Part shown: positions 7,808 through 14,767 of the stretch, piece by piece
How the letters are laid out: every line of letters begins with the position of its first letter
Numbering within the stretch: the stretch's first letter is position 1
NCBI GenBank assembly: GCA_028276125.1
Contig: JAPYWY010000010.1
Coordinates: 1-16,579, forward strand
DNA from: Pseudothermotoga sp.
GTDB lineage: Bacteria > Thermotogota > Thermotogae > Thermotogales > DSM-5069
Direction of reading: 5' to 3'
Length of the DNA: 16,579 nucleotides
The notes under the pieces: generated by a model
What the model was told of the DNA's origin: nothing
The model's database searches: none
Seen by the model: the letters and a program-made list of their open reading frames with translations, nothing else
Program-made: the position numbers and the translations under genes

Positions 7808-8100
7808 GTTTTCGCCTCTTTCGATTTGCTGTATTGATTGACGTAGTTCAGTTTCAAGTTTGCGACAACGCCTTCGAGTTCCCTCTTGATTTCATCGTCC
7901 AGTTCGTCCTCAATCACCCTGAGCACGGCGTCCAGCACGTCGATGCCCAGCCGTGCTTCTCTCAAATCTTGTCTCATCTCTCCGTACTCGTCCCTCGTGA
8001 GACCGAGCCTTGCCCAGCAACGCGCCGCGATGGTGTTGAAGAAAAGGATTATGAGTTGCTCCATCGAGAGTTTCACTGTTTCCTTTTCTTCCTCGTGCAC
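7804..8100 (-). CDS. DUF1844 family small protein
   Basis: A 98-residue, acidic, mostly helical protein. The middle resembles the DUF1844 pattern: a hydrophobic helix (SMEQLIILFFNTIAARCWARLG), an EYGEMRQDLREARLGIDVLDAVL segment split by charged residues, and a C-terminal ELEGVVANLKLNYV helix. The function of the family is unknown. The gene starts at GTG 8100 behind a GGAGGTGA ribosome site that overlaps the macrodomain gene's stop codon. It overlaps ychF by 4 nt at its end. Its fixed place between these two suggests a product made in step with YchF. No signal peptide is seen. Confidence 0.72.
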   Translation of the reverse strand: MHEEEKETVKLSMEQLIILFFNTIAARCWARLGLTRDEYGEMRQDLREARLGIDVLDAVLRVIEDELDDEIKRELEGVVANLKLNYVNQYSKSKEAKT

Positions 8101-8104
8101 CCTC

Positions 8105-8659
8105 TCACCTCCAGTTCTTCTCGAAAACAGCCAAGAAAATCTTGCTTGTTTCTTCGTCTATGTTGCAAAGTCTTACGAGCTTCAAAGGCGTGTTCGGGTG
8201 CTCTTCGAGAAAATCTCTAATGGCTCTGCAGAAAACCTCCGCGCACTGATCCTTTGGAAAATTGAAGATACCACTGCTTATCGCTGGAATGCTGATCGAA
8301 CTGAGCGTTAGCTCTTCAGCCTTCCTGAGAACGTTTTGCACCGCCTTGTAAAGCTTTTCGTGCTCATTTCCTTCGCCCCAACGTGGTCCGACGACGTGCA
8401 ACACGTACTTCGCCCTCAGTCTTCCAGCCTTCGTCACGGCGACTTGCGATACGGGAACTGGCCCATGCGCCTTCACGTACTCGTCGCTTTCTCTTTGAAT
8501 CTCTTCTCCTCCTGTGCGCACGATGGCTGCCGCGACACCTCCACCGTGTTTCAAGTGGGAATTGGCGGCGTTCACGATTGCTTCGGTGTTCTGCTTGGTG
8601 ATGTCGTCCTGCACGATCTCGATGACGATATCCTGAAAGGTGAAACTCTTCAGGAACAT
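8105..8659 (-). CDS. Macrodomain protein (ADP-ribose / O-acetyl-ADP-ribose hydrolase type)
   Basis: The 184 residues make up one macrodomain. The N-terminal half has GDIT-like DDIT (18-21), the NAAN motif (30-33) and GGGVAAAI (39-46). These bind adenosine and the distal ribose and carry the catalytic residues in MacroD-type hydrolases. Later come YVLHVVGPRW (85-94) and the phosphate loop IPAISSGIF (124-132). The family removes ADP-ribose from proteins or hydrolyses O-acetyl-ADP-ribose, and activity here is inferred. It starts at ATG 8659, 8 nt after the OsmC gene; its ribosome site GGTGG overlaps that gene's TAG stop. The stop TGA is 4 nt before the DUF1844 start. Confidence 0.93.
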   Translation of the reverse strand: MFLKSFTFQDIVIEIVQDDITKQNTEAIVNAANSHLKHGGGVAAAIVRTGGEEIQRESDEYVKAHGPVPVSQVAVTKAGRLRAKYVLHVVGPRWGEGNEHEKLYKAVQNVLRKAEELTLSSISIPAISSGIFNFPKDQCAEVFCRAIRDFLEEHPNTPLKLVRLCNIDEETSKIFLAVFEKNWR

Positions 8660-8667
8660 CGCACCAC

Positions 8668-9081
8668 CTACTCGTAGACGATCTCGTAGGTCAGCTCAGC
8701 AGCTTTCTTCAGCATCCCAGCAACGCTGCAGTACTTTTCCTGCGACAGTTGAACGGCCTTTTCAACCTGTTCCTTGAAAGGCTGATTCTTGAACTTGAAG
8801 ATGTACTTGAGATGAATCTTGGTGTAGACCTTTGGATGATCCTGGGCGCGTTCGGAAGAAACTTCCATCCTGAAGCTTTCGACCTCATCGAGCACTTTCA
8901 TCTTCGAGAGGATCGAGACGACGTCCATTCCAGTACAACCTGTGAGTGCGACAAGCACGAGTTCCATTGGGCTTGGACCGGCCGAAAGTCCTCCACTTTC
9001 TTTCTTCGCATCCATCAAGACTTGCCTTCCAGAATCGGTGTGTGCCAGAAAAGCCATTTTGCCGAGCCATTCGGTTTGCAA
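8668..9081 (-). CDS. OsmC/Ohr-family peroxiredoxin-like protein
   Basis: The 137-residue protein has the OsmC fold signatures. These are R19 in HTDSGRQVLMD, E40 in GPSPMELVLVALTGCTGMDV with C49, and a second cysteine, C118, in SQEKYCSVAGML. In OsmC/Ohr enzymes two cysteines, activated by Arg and Glu, reduce organic hydroperoxides. That activity is inferred here. It looks very like the OsmC protein I remember from Thermotoga. I chose the TTG at 9081 as start: GGAGG (9095-9091) lies 9 nt upstream and the N-terminus MQTEWLGKMAFLAHTD fits the family. A GTG at 9180 would add 33 unrelated residues and run across the opposing promoter and binding-protein start. It is the first gene of the seven-gene minus-strand run. 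Confidence 0.92.
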   Translation of the reverse strand: MQTEWLGKMAFLAHTDSGRQVLMDAKKESGGLSAGPSPMELVLVALTGCTGMDVVSILSKMKVLDEVESFRMEVSSERAQDHPKVYTKIHLKYIFKFKNQPFKEQVEKAVQLSQEKYCSVAGMLKKAAELTYEIVYE

Positions 9082-9104
9082 AGCTAAACACCTCCATGTA
9101 TAAT
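9076..9104 (+). promoter_or_regulatory. Promoter of the ABC transporter operon
   Basis: TTGCAA (9076-9081), a 17-nt spacer and a perfect TATAAT (9099-9104) predict a start near 9111. That is 26 nt before the GTG of the binding-protein gene, which has GGAGG at 9124-9128. The -35 box lies over the start codon of the OsmC gene on the other strand. Confidence 0.7.
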
Positions 9105-9111
9105 AATAGCA
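9103..9111 (-). promoter_or_regulatory. Extended -10 promoter of the OsmC-led run
   Basis: On the minus strand TGCTATTAT (9111-9103) is an extended -10 element. The predicted start near 9096 gives a leader of about 15 nt containing GGAGG. No good -35 box is present. Its -10 shares bases with the -10 of the opposing promoter. Confidence 0.5.
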
Positions 9112-9136
9112 AACAAATATCGAGGAGGGATGCGCA

Positions 9137-10672
9137 GTGAGGAGATTTCTTTTTCTCGCTCTGACTGTTCTGATTTCCACGTTTGTTTTTTCCTCGCAAC
9201 TGAACGTCGCTGTCCTTGGAGAAGTGAGATCTCTGAATCCTTTCTTGGTGAAATCCTCCGCCGAACGTATCGTGGTGGGTTATCTCTACGAAACCTTGCT
9301 CACAGAGCGATCGGGACAAATCGTCGGTGCGCTCGCAGAAGACTTTCAAGTTGACTTTTCCAACAACAGCCTGATCCTCAAGCTGAGGGATCGGAAGTTT
9401 CACGATGGTTCTCTTGTGACTGCCGACGATGTGGTGTTCTCGTTCAACTACATACTTCAAAAGAGGTTGCCGTTGGGTCCCATCTTGGCTTATTTCACGG
9501 GCGCTGAGAAGATCGATGAGAAGACCGTCAAGCTCAAGTTCAGAACGATGAACGTGTCGATGTTGTCCTTCGCACCCATGGCGATACCTATAATTCCAAA
9601 GGCAGTGTGGGAGAAGGTCGAAAAGCCACTCGAGTTTCCGAACATCGAAAAGCCCATCGGCAGTGGTGTGCTCATGTTTGAAAAACTCACACCACAGAGT
9701 GTCGTCATGAAGTTCTTCAAGGATCATCCCGACGCTCCACAAGCACTGGACAGCATGGTGCTTCACATCGTTCAGGACGAGACGATGGGATTCCTCGGCC
9801 TCGTGAAGGGTGATTACGACTATCTCTTCTGGAATCTCGATCCCGAGCTCGCAAAGCAGGTCATGGAGAATCCGAACAAGTACCCGAACGTCAAGGTAGC
9901 ACTCATCGAGGGTGGGGTCGTGAACGTGATGTTGTTCAACCACAGAAAATCACCCATGAACGATGTGAACTTCAGAAAGGCCGTATTGTACGCACTGAAC
10001 TACAAGGAACTGGTCGAAAGGGTCTACAGTGGGCTCGCAGACGTTGCATCGCTCGGTTTGATCCCAAAGAGGGCCAAAGCGGTGTACGATGAGAGCGTAG
10101 GACTTGTTCAGCAGAACGTTTCCATGGCGAAGGAACTTTTGAAAAAGAGCAATTACGATGGCAAAAAGCTGACGCTCTTGGTGTCTTCGGACAGGAAAGC
10201 CATGGACATGGCAGAATACATAAAACTCTATCTGAAGAACGTGGGCATTCAAGTTGAACTCGATGTGCAAGGTCCAGAAGGTCTCACCACCAAGCTGAAG
10301 AAGGCGGATTTCGATCTCGCTTTGTACTCTTACAGCTTGGGAAGCCATCCGGAGATGGTGTTCTACCATCTGCACTCTTCCAGAGGTGAGATGAAGGATG
10401 GTCAAGTGGTTGGATTCAACTACGGTGGGGTGAACATTCCAGAGCTGGACGAAGCCCTCCAGGCGATATGGATGGCGTTCTCCGAGAAGGACCGAGTCGA
10501 AGCTTTCTCGAAGTTGCAAAAGTTGCTCGCCGAAGTTGTCCCCGTTGTGCCACTGCTCGTACCGGTGGACATCGAGGCTTACAGCGTGAAGAACTTCACA
10601 GGTTGGATTGTTTCTCCAACCGAGGGTGCGATGAACGTCGAGACTTTGAAATCGTTGAAGCCTGCAAGGTGA
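9137..10672 (+). CDS. ABC transporter substrate-binding protein, family 5 (DppA/OppA type)
   Basis: The 511-residue protein starts at GTG 9137 with GGAGG 8 nt upstream. Residues 1-20 are a signal peptide (MRRFLFLALTVLISTFVFSS) without a lipobox cysteine, so the mature protein should be free in the periplasm. The body follows the family 5 binding-protein order. It has NPFLVKSSAERIVVGYLYETL, then LAEDF...LRDRKFHDGSLVTADDVVFSFNYIL (about 85-115), IGSGVLMFEKLTP (about 175-187), and NDVNFRKAVLYALNYKELV near 275-293. The C-terminal closing segment contains VPVVPLLVPVDIEAYSVKNFTGW. The family carries peptides, nickel or, in Thermotogae, often oligosaccharides to the permease; the ligand cannot be read here. 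The first permease follows 4 nt after its stop. Confidence 0.93.
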   Translation: MRRFLFLALTVLISTFVFSSQLNVAVLGEVRSLNPFLVKSSAERIVVGYLYETLLTERSGQIVGALAEDFQVDFSNNSLILKLRDRKFHDGSLVTADDVVFSFNYILQKRLPLGPILAYFTGAEKIDEKTVKLKFRTMNVSMLSFAPMAIPIIPKAVWEKVEKPLEFPNIEKPIGSGVLMFEKLTPQSVVMKFFKDHPDAPQALDSMVLHIVQDETMGFLGLVKGDYDYLFWNLDPELAKQVMENPNKYPNVKVALIEGGVVNVMLFNHRKSPMNDVNFRKAVLYALNYKELVERVYSGLADVASLGLIPKRAKAVYDESVGLVQQNVSMAKELLKKSNYDGKKLTLLVSSDRKAMDMAEYIKLYLKNVGIQVELDVQGPEGLTTKLKKADFDLALYSYSLGSHPEMVFYHLHSSRGEMKDGQVVGFNYGGVNIPELDEALQAIWMAFSEKDRVEAFSKLQKLLAEVVPVVPLLVPVDIEAYSVKNFTGWIVSPTEGAMNVETLKSLKPAR

Positions 10673-10676
10673 TCCG

Positions 10677-11639
10677 ATGAGTTTTTCGTACCTCGTCAAG
10701 AGAATAATCCAGATGCTCTTGACCATCCTCGTGGCGGTCACGGTCAGTTTCGTACTCATAAGGGCTCTGCCGGGAGATCCGGCAGAGCGTTTCTATGGCG
10801 ATCCCAGGATCTCAGAGGAAGTCAAACAGGAGATAAAGGCCGCCTTCGGTTTGGACAAACCAGTCTTGATACAGTATCTGAGCTTTTTGAAACAATTTTT
10901 CAAGGGTGATCTCGGTGTTTCCTACACCTACAACAGACGCGTCGTGGGTGTGGTTTTGGAAAGACTTCCGTGGACCCTTCTTCTCACGGCGGTACCAACG
11001 ATTCTAGGCATGATCGCTTCGCTGAATTTAGGTGTGTACATCGGTTGCAAGAGGAATTCTTTCGTCGACAAGTTGGTCCGTTACGTAGCGTTCGCACTCC
11101 ATTCGGTTCCAACCTTTTGGTTTGCGCTCTTGCTCGTTCTGTTGTTTTCCTTCAAGCTTGGCTGGTTCCCGCTTCAGGGAATGATCGATCCTTCAGCGAG
11201 GGGCTTTTCAAGCTTCATCAGTTTGTTGAGACACGCGTTCTTGCCTTGGCTTGTCATCTTCGTCGTCAATGTGCCTGGCTTTGCGGTGTACGTGCGAAAC
11301 ATGGTGATCTCGATCCTGAACGAGGAATTCATTGTGACGGCGAAGGCGAAGGGATTGACTGAAAGGCAGATAAGAAAGAGGCACATCTTGAGAAATGCCC
11401 TTGGACCTCTCTTCTCGATGCTCACACTGCGCATTGCGGGAATGCTCGGTGGAGCCGTGCTGATAGAAACCATCTTTTCGTGGAAAGGTATGGGCCTTCT
11501 TGTGCTGGAAGCTTCGAGAAACTCAGATTACCCACTCTTGCAGGCAACGATCATCATAACGATCGTTTCGGTCATAGTTGCGAACTTCCTTGCCGATGTG
11601 CTCCAGGCGGCTTTCGATCCGAGGGTGAGGTTCGAATGA
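10677..11639 (+). CDS. ABC transporter permease, DppB/OppB type
   Basis: A 320-residue inner-membrane protein, normal length for DppB-like permeases. It opens with the cytoplasmic N-terminus MSFSYLVKRIIQ and a first membrane helix, then the typical RALPGDPAERFYGDPRIS and FGLDKPVLIQYLSFLKQFFKGDLGVSY segments. Five further helices follow. The EAA loop that contacts the ATPase is EFIVTAKAKGLTERQIRKRH (about 216-236), followed by LRNALGPL. GAVLIETIFSWKGMG is the usual C-terminal family motif. It starts at ATG 10677; its ribosome site AAGGTGAT overlaps the binding-protein stop. It overlaps the second permease by 4 nt. Confidence 0.95.
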   Translation: MSFSYLVKRIIQMLLTILVAVTVSFVLIRALPGDPAERFYGDPRISEEVKQEIKAAFGLDKPVLIQYLSFLKQFFKGDLGVSYTYNRRVVGVVLERLPWTLLLTAVPTILGMIASLNLGVYIGCKRNSFVDKLVRYVAFALHSVPTFWFALLLVLLFSFKLGWFPLQGMIDPSARGFSSFISLLRHAFLPWLVIFVVNVPGFAVYVRNMVISILNEEFIVTAKAKGLTERQIRKRHILRNALGPLFSMLTLRIAGMLGGAVLIETIFSWKGMGLLVLEASRNSDYPLLQATIIITIVSVIVANFLADVLQAAFDPRVRFE

Positions 11640-12496
11640 AGAGACGAAAACCGAACTTTTTCCGCGAACTGTTCAAATCCTTTGAGGGCACGGTTGGTTT
11701 TGCGATTCTCTGTGTGATGGTTTTCTTTGCGATCTTTGCTCCTTTGATTGCCCCCTACGATCCTTACGACATCACCCAGAGGGGCCGAAGGTTGCAGCCA
11801 CCTTCGCGTCAGCATCTCATGGGTACAGATTGGTACGGTGTGGACATCTTCAGCCAGATCGTCTACGGTGCCAGAACGTCTCTCACCGTTGGTGCAATCA
11901 CTGCAGTTGGAGTTACTGTCATAGGAGGTTTTCTCGGTGTTTCTGCCGCGACCTTCGGTAGGGGAGTGGACGTCTTGATCATGAGGATCGTCGACTTCGT
12001 GATGGTGTTGCCTGGTTTACCCATCATGATCATGATCATGACGTACCTCGGGAGCAGTTTTTGGACGCTCGTGTTTGTGCTCGTCGTTTTTGGTTGGGCG
12101 GGTATCTCAAGGGTCGTACGTGCGATCGTGCTCTCCGAGAAGAGGAGAGGCTACGTTGAGGCTGCCATCTGTGCCGGAGCGAGTAAGTGGTACATCTTGA
12201 AGAAACATCTCTTACCTGCTTCCTATTCGGTGCTGGTTGTGAACGCTGCGTTTTCAGCCGCCGGCGCAATGCTCGCGGAGGCAGGTCTATCGTTCTTGGG
12301 TTTTTCCGATCCGCGCGTCGTGTCTTGGGGAAAGATGCTCAGCTTGGCGAGGACTTGCAACGCGCTCGTTCTCGGCGCTTGGTGGTGGATACTATTCCCA
12401 GGATTGGCCATATTCTTGGCTTCTTTTTCCATCATGTCTCTGGGTGTGGCAAGCGAGAGGATACTGAATCCGAAGATCTCCAACAGGAGGGAGTAG
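11636..12496 (+). CDS. ABC transporter permease, DppC/OppC type
   Basis: A 286-residue inner-membrane protein. It has the OppC_N region (KRRKPNFFRELFKSFEGTVG, first helix, LIAPYDPYDI), the conserved HLMGTDWYGVDIFSQIVYGARTSL stretch spread over about 62-84, and five further helices. The EAA loop is GYVEAAICAGASKWYILKKH (about 171-190), and EAGLSFLGFSDPRVVSWGKML is a strong DppC signature. The start ATG 11636 overlaps the stop of the first permease (ATGA) and gives the expected short N-terminus. A longer frame reaching 11480 lies inside the first permease and is rejected. No ATPase gene follows; instead an unrecognised gene begins 1 nt after the stop. Confidence 0.95.
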   Translation: MKRRKPNFFRELFKSFEGTVGFAILCVMVFFAIFAPLIAPYDPYDITQRGRRLQPPSRQHLMGTDWYGVDIFSQIVYGARTSLTVGAITAVGVTVIGGFLGVSAATFGRGVDVLIMRIVDFVMVLPGLPIMIMIMTYLGSSFWTLVFVLVVFGWAGISRVVRAIVLSEKRRGYVEAAICAGASKWYILKKHLLPASYSVLVVNAAFSAAGAMLAEAGLSFLGFSDPRVVSWGKMLSLARTCNALVLGAWWWILFPGLAIFLASFSIMSLGVASERILNPKISNRRE

Positions 12497-12497
12497 T

Positions 12498-13187
12498 GTG
12501 AGGATCGAAAACGGTACGGTCCAATTAACGGTTCGGGGACAGGAAAAAGTTTACAGACTGCACGAGCTGGACGAAACGTTTTTCAACTGGCAGATCCAGA
12601 CTCGAGCAAAGAGCTTGAAGATCTTTCTCGGTTTGGAGAAGAATGTTCCCAACTTCTCACCACACACCGTAGTCATGTCGACGTTTTCAGACGAGGAAGA
12701 GTTTCCCATCAACAGTTGCATCAAAGGCCTTGGCCTGGTGCCGAAAGAAGAGCACCTTGCGAGGCTCGCAAGCAAAGCGATGGAACTCATAGACCTTGCA
12801 AAACAGAAGGGCGTCAACGAAACGTTCAGAGAAAGGGTGAATTTCCTTCTGGAGCTTTACGAAAATCCAGACATCTTCGACAGAACTGTTCTCTCCAGCA
12901 TAGAGATGTTCTACAAGAGAAGTTACAAGAATGTTCTGAAGGATCCGCGAGCGACACTACTCTTCTACGACCAGATGAGTGGTTACAGCGTCATGTTCAA
13001 CGTGGTCGTTGAACTGGTGCCGAGGGGCAGTGATTTCTACAGGTACGTCACGGCGGTGCACGATCTCTTCCACGTGCCCAGGGATCCGAGTGTTAGGACG
13101 GATAGGTACGAATACGTGTACAGATTCTGGCCCGTCGAGGCGTACGATAAGACTCCAGGTCCAAGGGCAAGCCAGAGATTGTTCTGA
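12498..13187 (+). CDS. Unrecognised protein coupled to ABC permease
   Basis: I do not recognise this 229-residue protein. It starts at GTG 12498, 1 nt after the TAG of the second permease. Its ribosome site AGGAGGGAG is formed by the last permease codons, so it is clearly part of the transporter operon. There is no signal peptide or membrane segment, so it should be cytoplasmic. It has a beta-rich N-terminus (RIENGTVQLTVRGQEKVYRL), a mixed centre with PINSCIKGLGLVPKEEH, a charged helical stretch (about 85-125), and a tyrosine- and phenylalanine-rich C-terminal half (FYKRSYKNVL, FYDQMSGYSVMFN, DLFHVPRDP, YEYVYRFWPVEAYD). No Walker motif, zinc cluster or DNA-binding helix pair is evident, so it does not replace the missing ATPase. 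A role in ligand processing or sensing is only a guess. Confidence 0.85.
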   Translation: MRIENGTVQLTVRGQEKVYRLHELDETFFNWQIQTRAKSLKIFLGLEKNVPNFSPHTVVMSTFSDEEEFPINSCIKGLGLVPKEEHLARLASKAMELIDLAKQKGVNETFRERVNFLLELYENPDIFDRTVLSSIEMFYKRSYKNVLKDPRATLLFYDQMSGYSVMFNVVVELVPRGSDFYRYVTAVHDLFHVPRDPSVRTDRYEYVYRFWPVEAYDKTPGPRASQRLF

Positions 13188-13220
13188 GACGAGTTAGAAG
13201 TCGAGTATGTCTAAAACAAT

Positions 13221-13250
13221 CCGAGCCGCACGATGAAATGTGCGGCTCGG
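13221..13250. terminator. Convergent terminator between the ABC and formate operons
   Basis: An 11-bp perfect stem (13221-13231 CCGAGCCGCAC with 13240-13250 GTGCGGCTCGG) closes an 8-nt loop. On the minus strand it is followed by ATTGTTTTAGA, a fair U-rich tail, so it suits the formate operon best. On the plus strand the tail is only TTCATAC, so plus-strand termination is weaker or needs the second hairpin. Confidence 0.8.
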
Positions 13251-13268
13251 TTCATACGAGTGTATGAA
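13251..13268. repeat. Second short inverted repeat next to the terminator
   Basis: TTCATAC (13251-13257) and GTATGAA (13262-13268) form a 7-bp stem with loop GAGT, directly abutting the strong hairpin. It lies 6 nt past the stop codon of the formate channel gene on the minus strand. It may help stabilise the 3' end of one transcript. Confidence 0.6.
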
Positions 13269-13274
13269 AGAGGA

Positions 13275-14084
13275 TCAATTCTTAGCTTGAGACTGCAACG
13301 GTCTATAATAACTCAAATAATAAAAGACCGTCAGAAAGATGCCAGGTCCAACGATGTTCCCCAACGTGGCAGCGAAAATGTTCTTCCAGAAGTTCATCCA
13401 GTTGAGTGTCTCTGGACCGTAATTAGAGGCTGCCTTTACGAGGAGGCCGATTGGAATCAGAGACATGTTCGCTACACTGTGCTCGAAGCCTATCGCAACG
13501 AAGGTCATGATGGGGAAGAATATGCCAAGAATCTTACCTTCAACACTGTCCGCAGCGAGTGCGAGTATGACGGCCAAGTCAACCAAAATGTTGCAGAGCA
13601 TTCCTCGGAAGAACGCCTGACCGAAGGTGAGCGATGCCTTCGCGTTTGCCACGGCAACCGCGGTTTTTCCAAAGTCGTTGATGGCTTCGTTGCTACCCCA
13701 CAGACCTGTTTGGACAAGCATCCAGGCTATCAAGAGTGAGCCGATCAAGTTGAACACGTAAACAACGATCCAGTTTCTAAGCATTTGCTTGAGTGTAATC
13801 TTCTTGGCATAAACAGATGTCAACATCAACACGTTACCAGTGAACAGCTCTGCGCCGGCTATGACCACGAGCATGAGTCCCACGGTGAACACCGCTCCAC
13901 CGAGGACCTTCTTCAGTCCGTAGGGCTCGACTTGTGTCATGGCGGTGAGTGCCATGATGCCACCAAAACCGATGTACATACCCGCGAGGATGGCCAAGAG
14001 CGCCATCGGCAAGAGACCGAGTTTCGCCTTCTTCACTGAAACCTCCTCAACGATGAGTTTTTGAACCTCTTGTGGGGACTTCAC
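13275..14084 (-). CDS. focA: Formate/nitrite transporter family channel (FocA type)
   Basis: The 269-residue membrane protein has the six-helix FNT layout. It shows the first helix with GMYIGFGGIMAL (35-46), the FNT signature GAELFTGN (77-84), the loop LTSVYAKKI that corresponds to the FNT omega loop, and NWIVVYVFNLIGS (104-116). RGMLCNILVDLAV (160-172) and GFEHSVANMSLIPIG (199-213), with the central pore histidine H202, follow. FNT proteins form pentameric channels that pass formate, nitrite or hydrosulfide anions. Placed directly after fdhD in a formate dehydrogenase operon, formate is the best guess. It starts at GTG 14084, overlapping the fdhD stop by 4 nt (GTGA), with AGGAGGTG upstream. 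A terminator lies about 25 nt past its stop. Confidence 0.93.
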   Translation of the reverse strand: MKSPQEVQKLIVEEVSVKKAKLGLLPMALLAILAGMYIGFGGIMALTAMTQVEPYGLKKVLGGAVFTVGLMLVVIAGAELFTGNVLMLTSVYAKKITLKQMLRNWIVVYVFNLIGSLLIAWMLVQTGLWGSNEAINDFGKTAVAVANAKASLTFGQAFFRGMLCNILVDLAVILALAADSVEGKILGIFFPIMTFVAIGFEHSVANMSLIPIGLLVKAASNYGPETLNWMNFWKNIFAATLGNIVGPGIFLTVFYYLSYYRPLQSQAKN

Positions 14085-14767
14085 AGTCGCACCTCCTTTA
14101 TCCTTTGAGGATGAGTGTAGACGTTCAATCTGTTTTCCCTGACGAACCCTATGAGTGTGAGGTTGAAACGCTCTGAAAAATCGATAGCGCTCGCCATGAC
14201 AGGTGCCTTCGAAGCAAGAATCTCCACGCCTGCCAGAACGGATTTGAGCGCCATTTCAAGCGGTAACCTCCCGCTGCAGAGCAAGATCTTGTAGGATGGG
14301 TCAATCGCGTTCTTGGCGAGCCAACCTATAACCTTGTCCACGGCGTTGTGTCTCCCTACATCCTCGAACCTCACCAATCTTTCACCTTCGTTCGTGTAGA
14401 GCCCCGCGATGTGCACCGCCCCACTCATCGTGTGGAGGGGGTCTTGTAACATGTCGTTCATGGCCTGGATAATAACCTTTGCGGACACGCAATTTGTGTT
14501 TCGCAACGGTTGTGGACTGACCTTTTCGAAAACGTGGAGCTTTAAGTACACTTGATCATCGTCTTGATAGAAGTCCCATCTAATCGGTTTGATACCTTTG
14601 TAAAGAAGATTCCCCAACGCAAGTTCTTCCAAGTCTTCCGGGAGACAGTGAAACTGCTCAAAGAATTTGCCGTCCACGTACAGTGTGATTGTTCTGTCTT
14701 CTATAAGATAATCTTGGAAATTCTGACATTTACCGTCAACGCTGATCTTGTAAGCTGTCTTGTACAC
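14081..14767 (-). CDS. fdhD: FdhD, sulfurtransferase for formate dehydrogenase cofactor
   Basis: FdhD passes sulfur from a cysteine desulfurase to the molybdenum/tungsten bis-MGD cofactor of formate dehydrogenase, which is needed for activity. The 228-residue protein has the family landmarks. ELALGNLLYKGI (48-59) corresponds to the usual DLALGFLxxEGI, GAVHIAGLY (116-124) to the H.A.LF segment, and RFEDVGRHNAVDK (133-145) is the strongest signature. CSGRLPLEM (164-172) and FNLTLIGFVRENRLNVYT close the domain. The functional-loop motif is CVSA (C93) rather than CxxC, so only the first cysteine is present. It starts at GTG 14767, sharing one base with the mobA TAG stop, behind GAGGTGA. The stop overlaps focA. 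Confidence 0.92.
   Translation of the reverse strand: MYKTAYKISVDGKCQNFQDYLIEDRTITLYVDGKFFEQFHCLPEDLEELALGNLLYKGIKPIRWDFYQDDDQVYLKLHVFEKVSPQPLRNTNCVSAKVIIQAMNDMLQDPLHTMSGAVHIAGLYTNEGERLVRFEDVGRHNAVDKVIGWLAKNAIDPSYKILLCSGRLPLEMALKSVLAGVEILASKAPVMASAIDFSERFNLTLIGFVRENRLNVYTHPQRIKEVRL

Noticed and set aside
9082..9180. Longer N-terminus for the OsmC protein starting at GTG 9180
   Set aside because: It would add 33 residues encoded by promoter and antisense signal-peptide DNA. TTG 9081 has GGAGG 9 nt upstream and fits the family.
8885..9943. Minus-strand open frame of 352 codons across OsmC and the binding-protein gene
   Set aside because: It is antisense to the binding protein and shifted relative to OsmC. 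Its composition is rich in His, Arg and Cys, as usual for shadow frames, and the real genes on both strands carry clear motifs.
11480..11635. Longer N-terminus for the second permease starting at 11480
   Set aside because: The extra 52 residues lie within the first permease in another frame and are hydrophilic. The ATGA overlap at 11636 is the classic coupled start.
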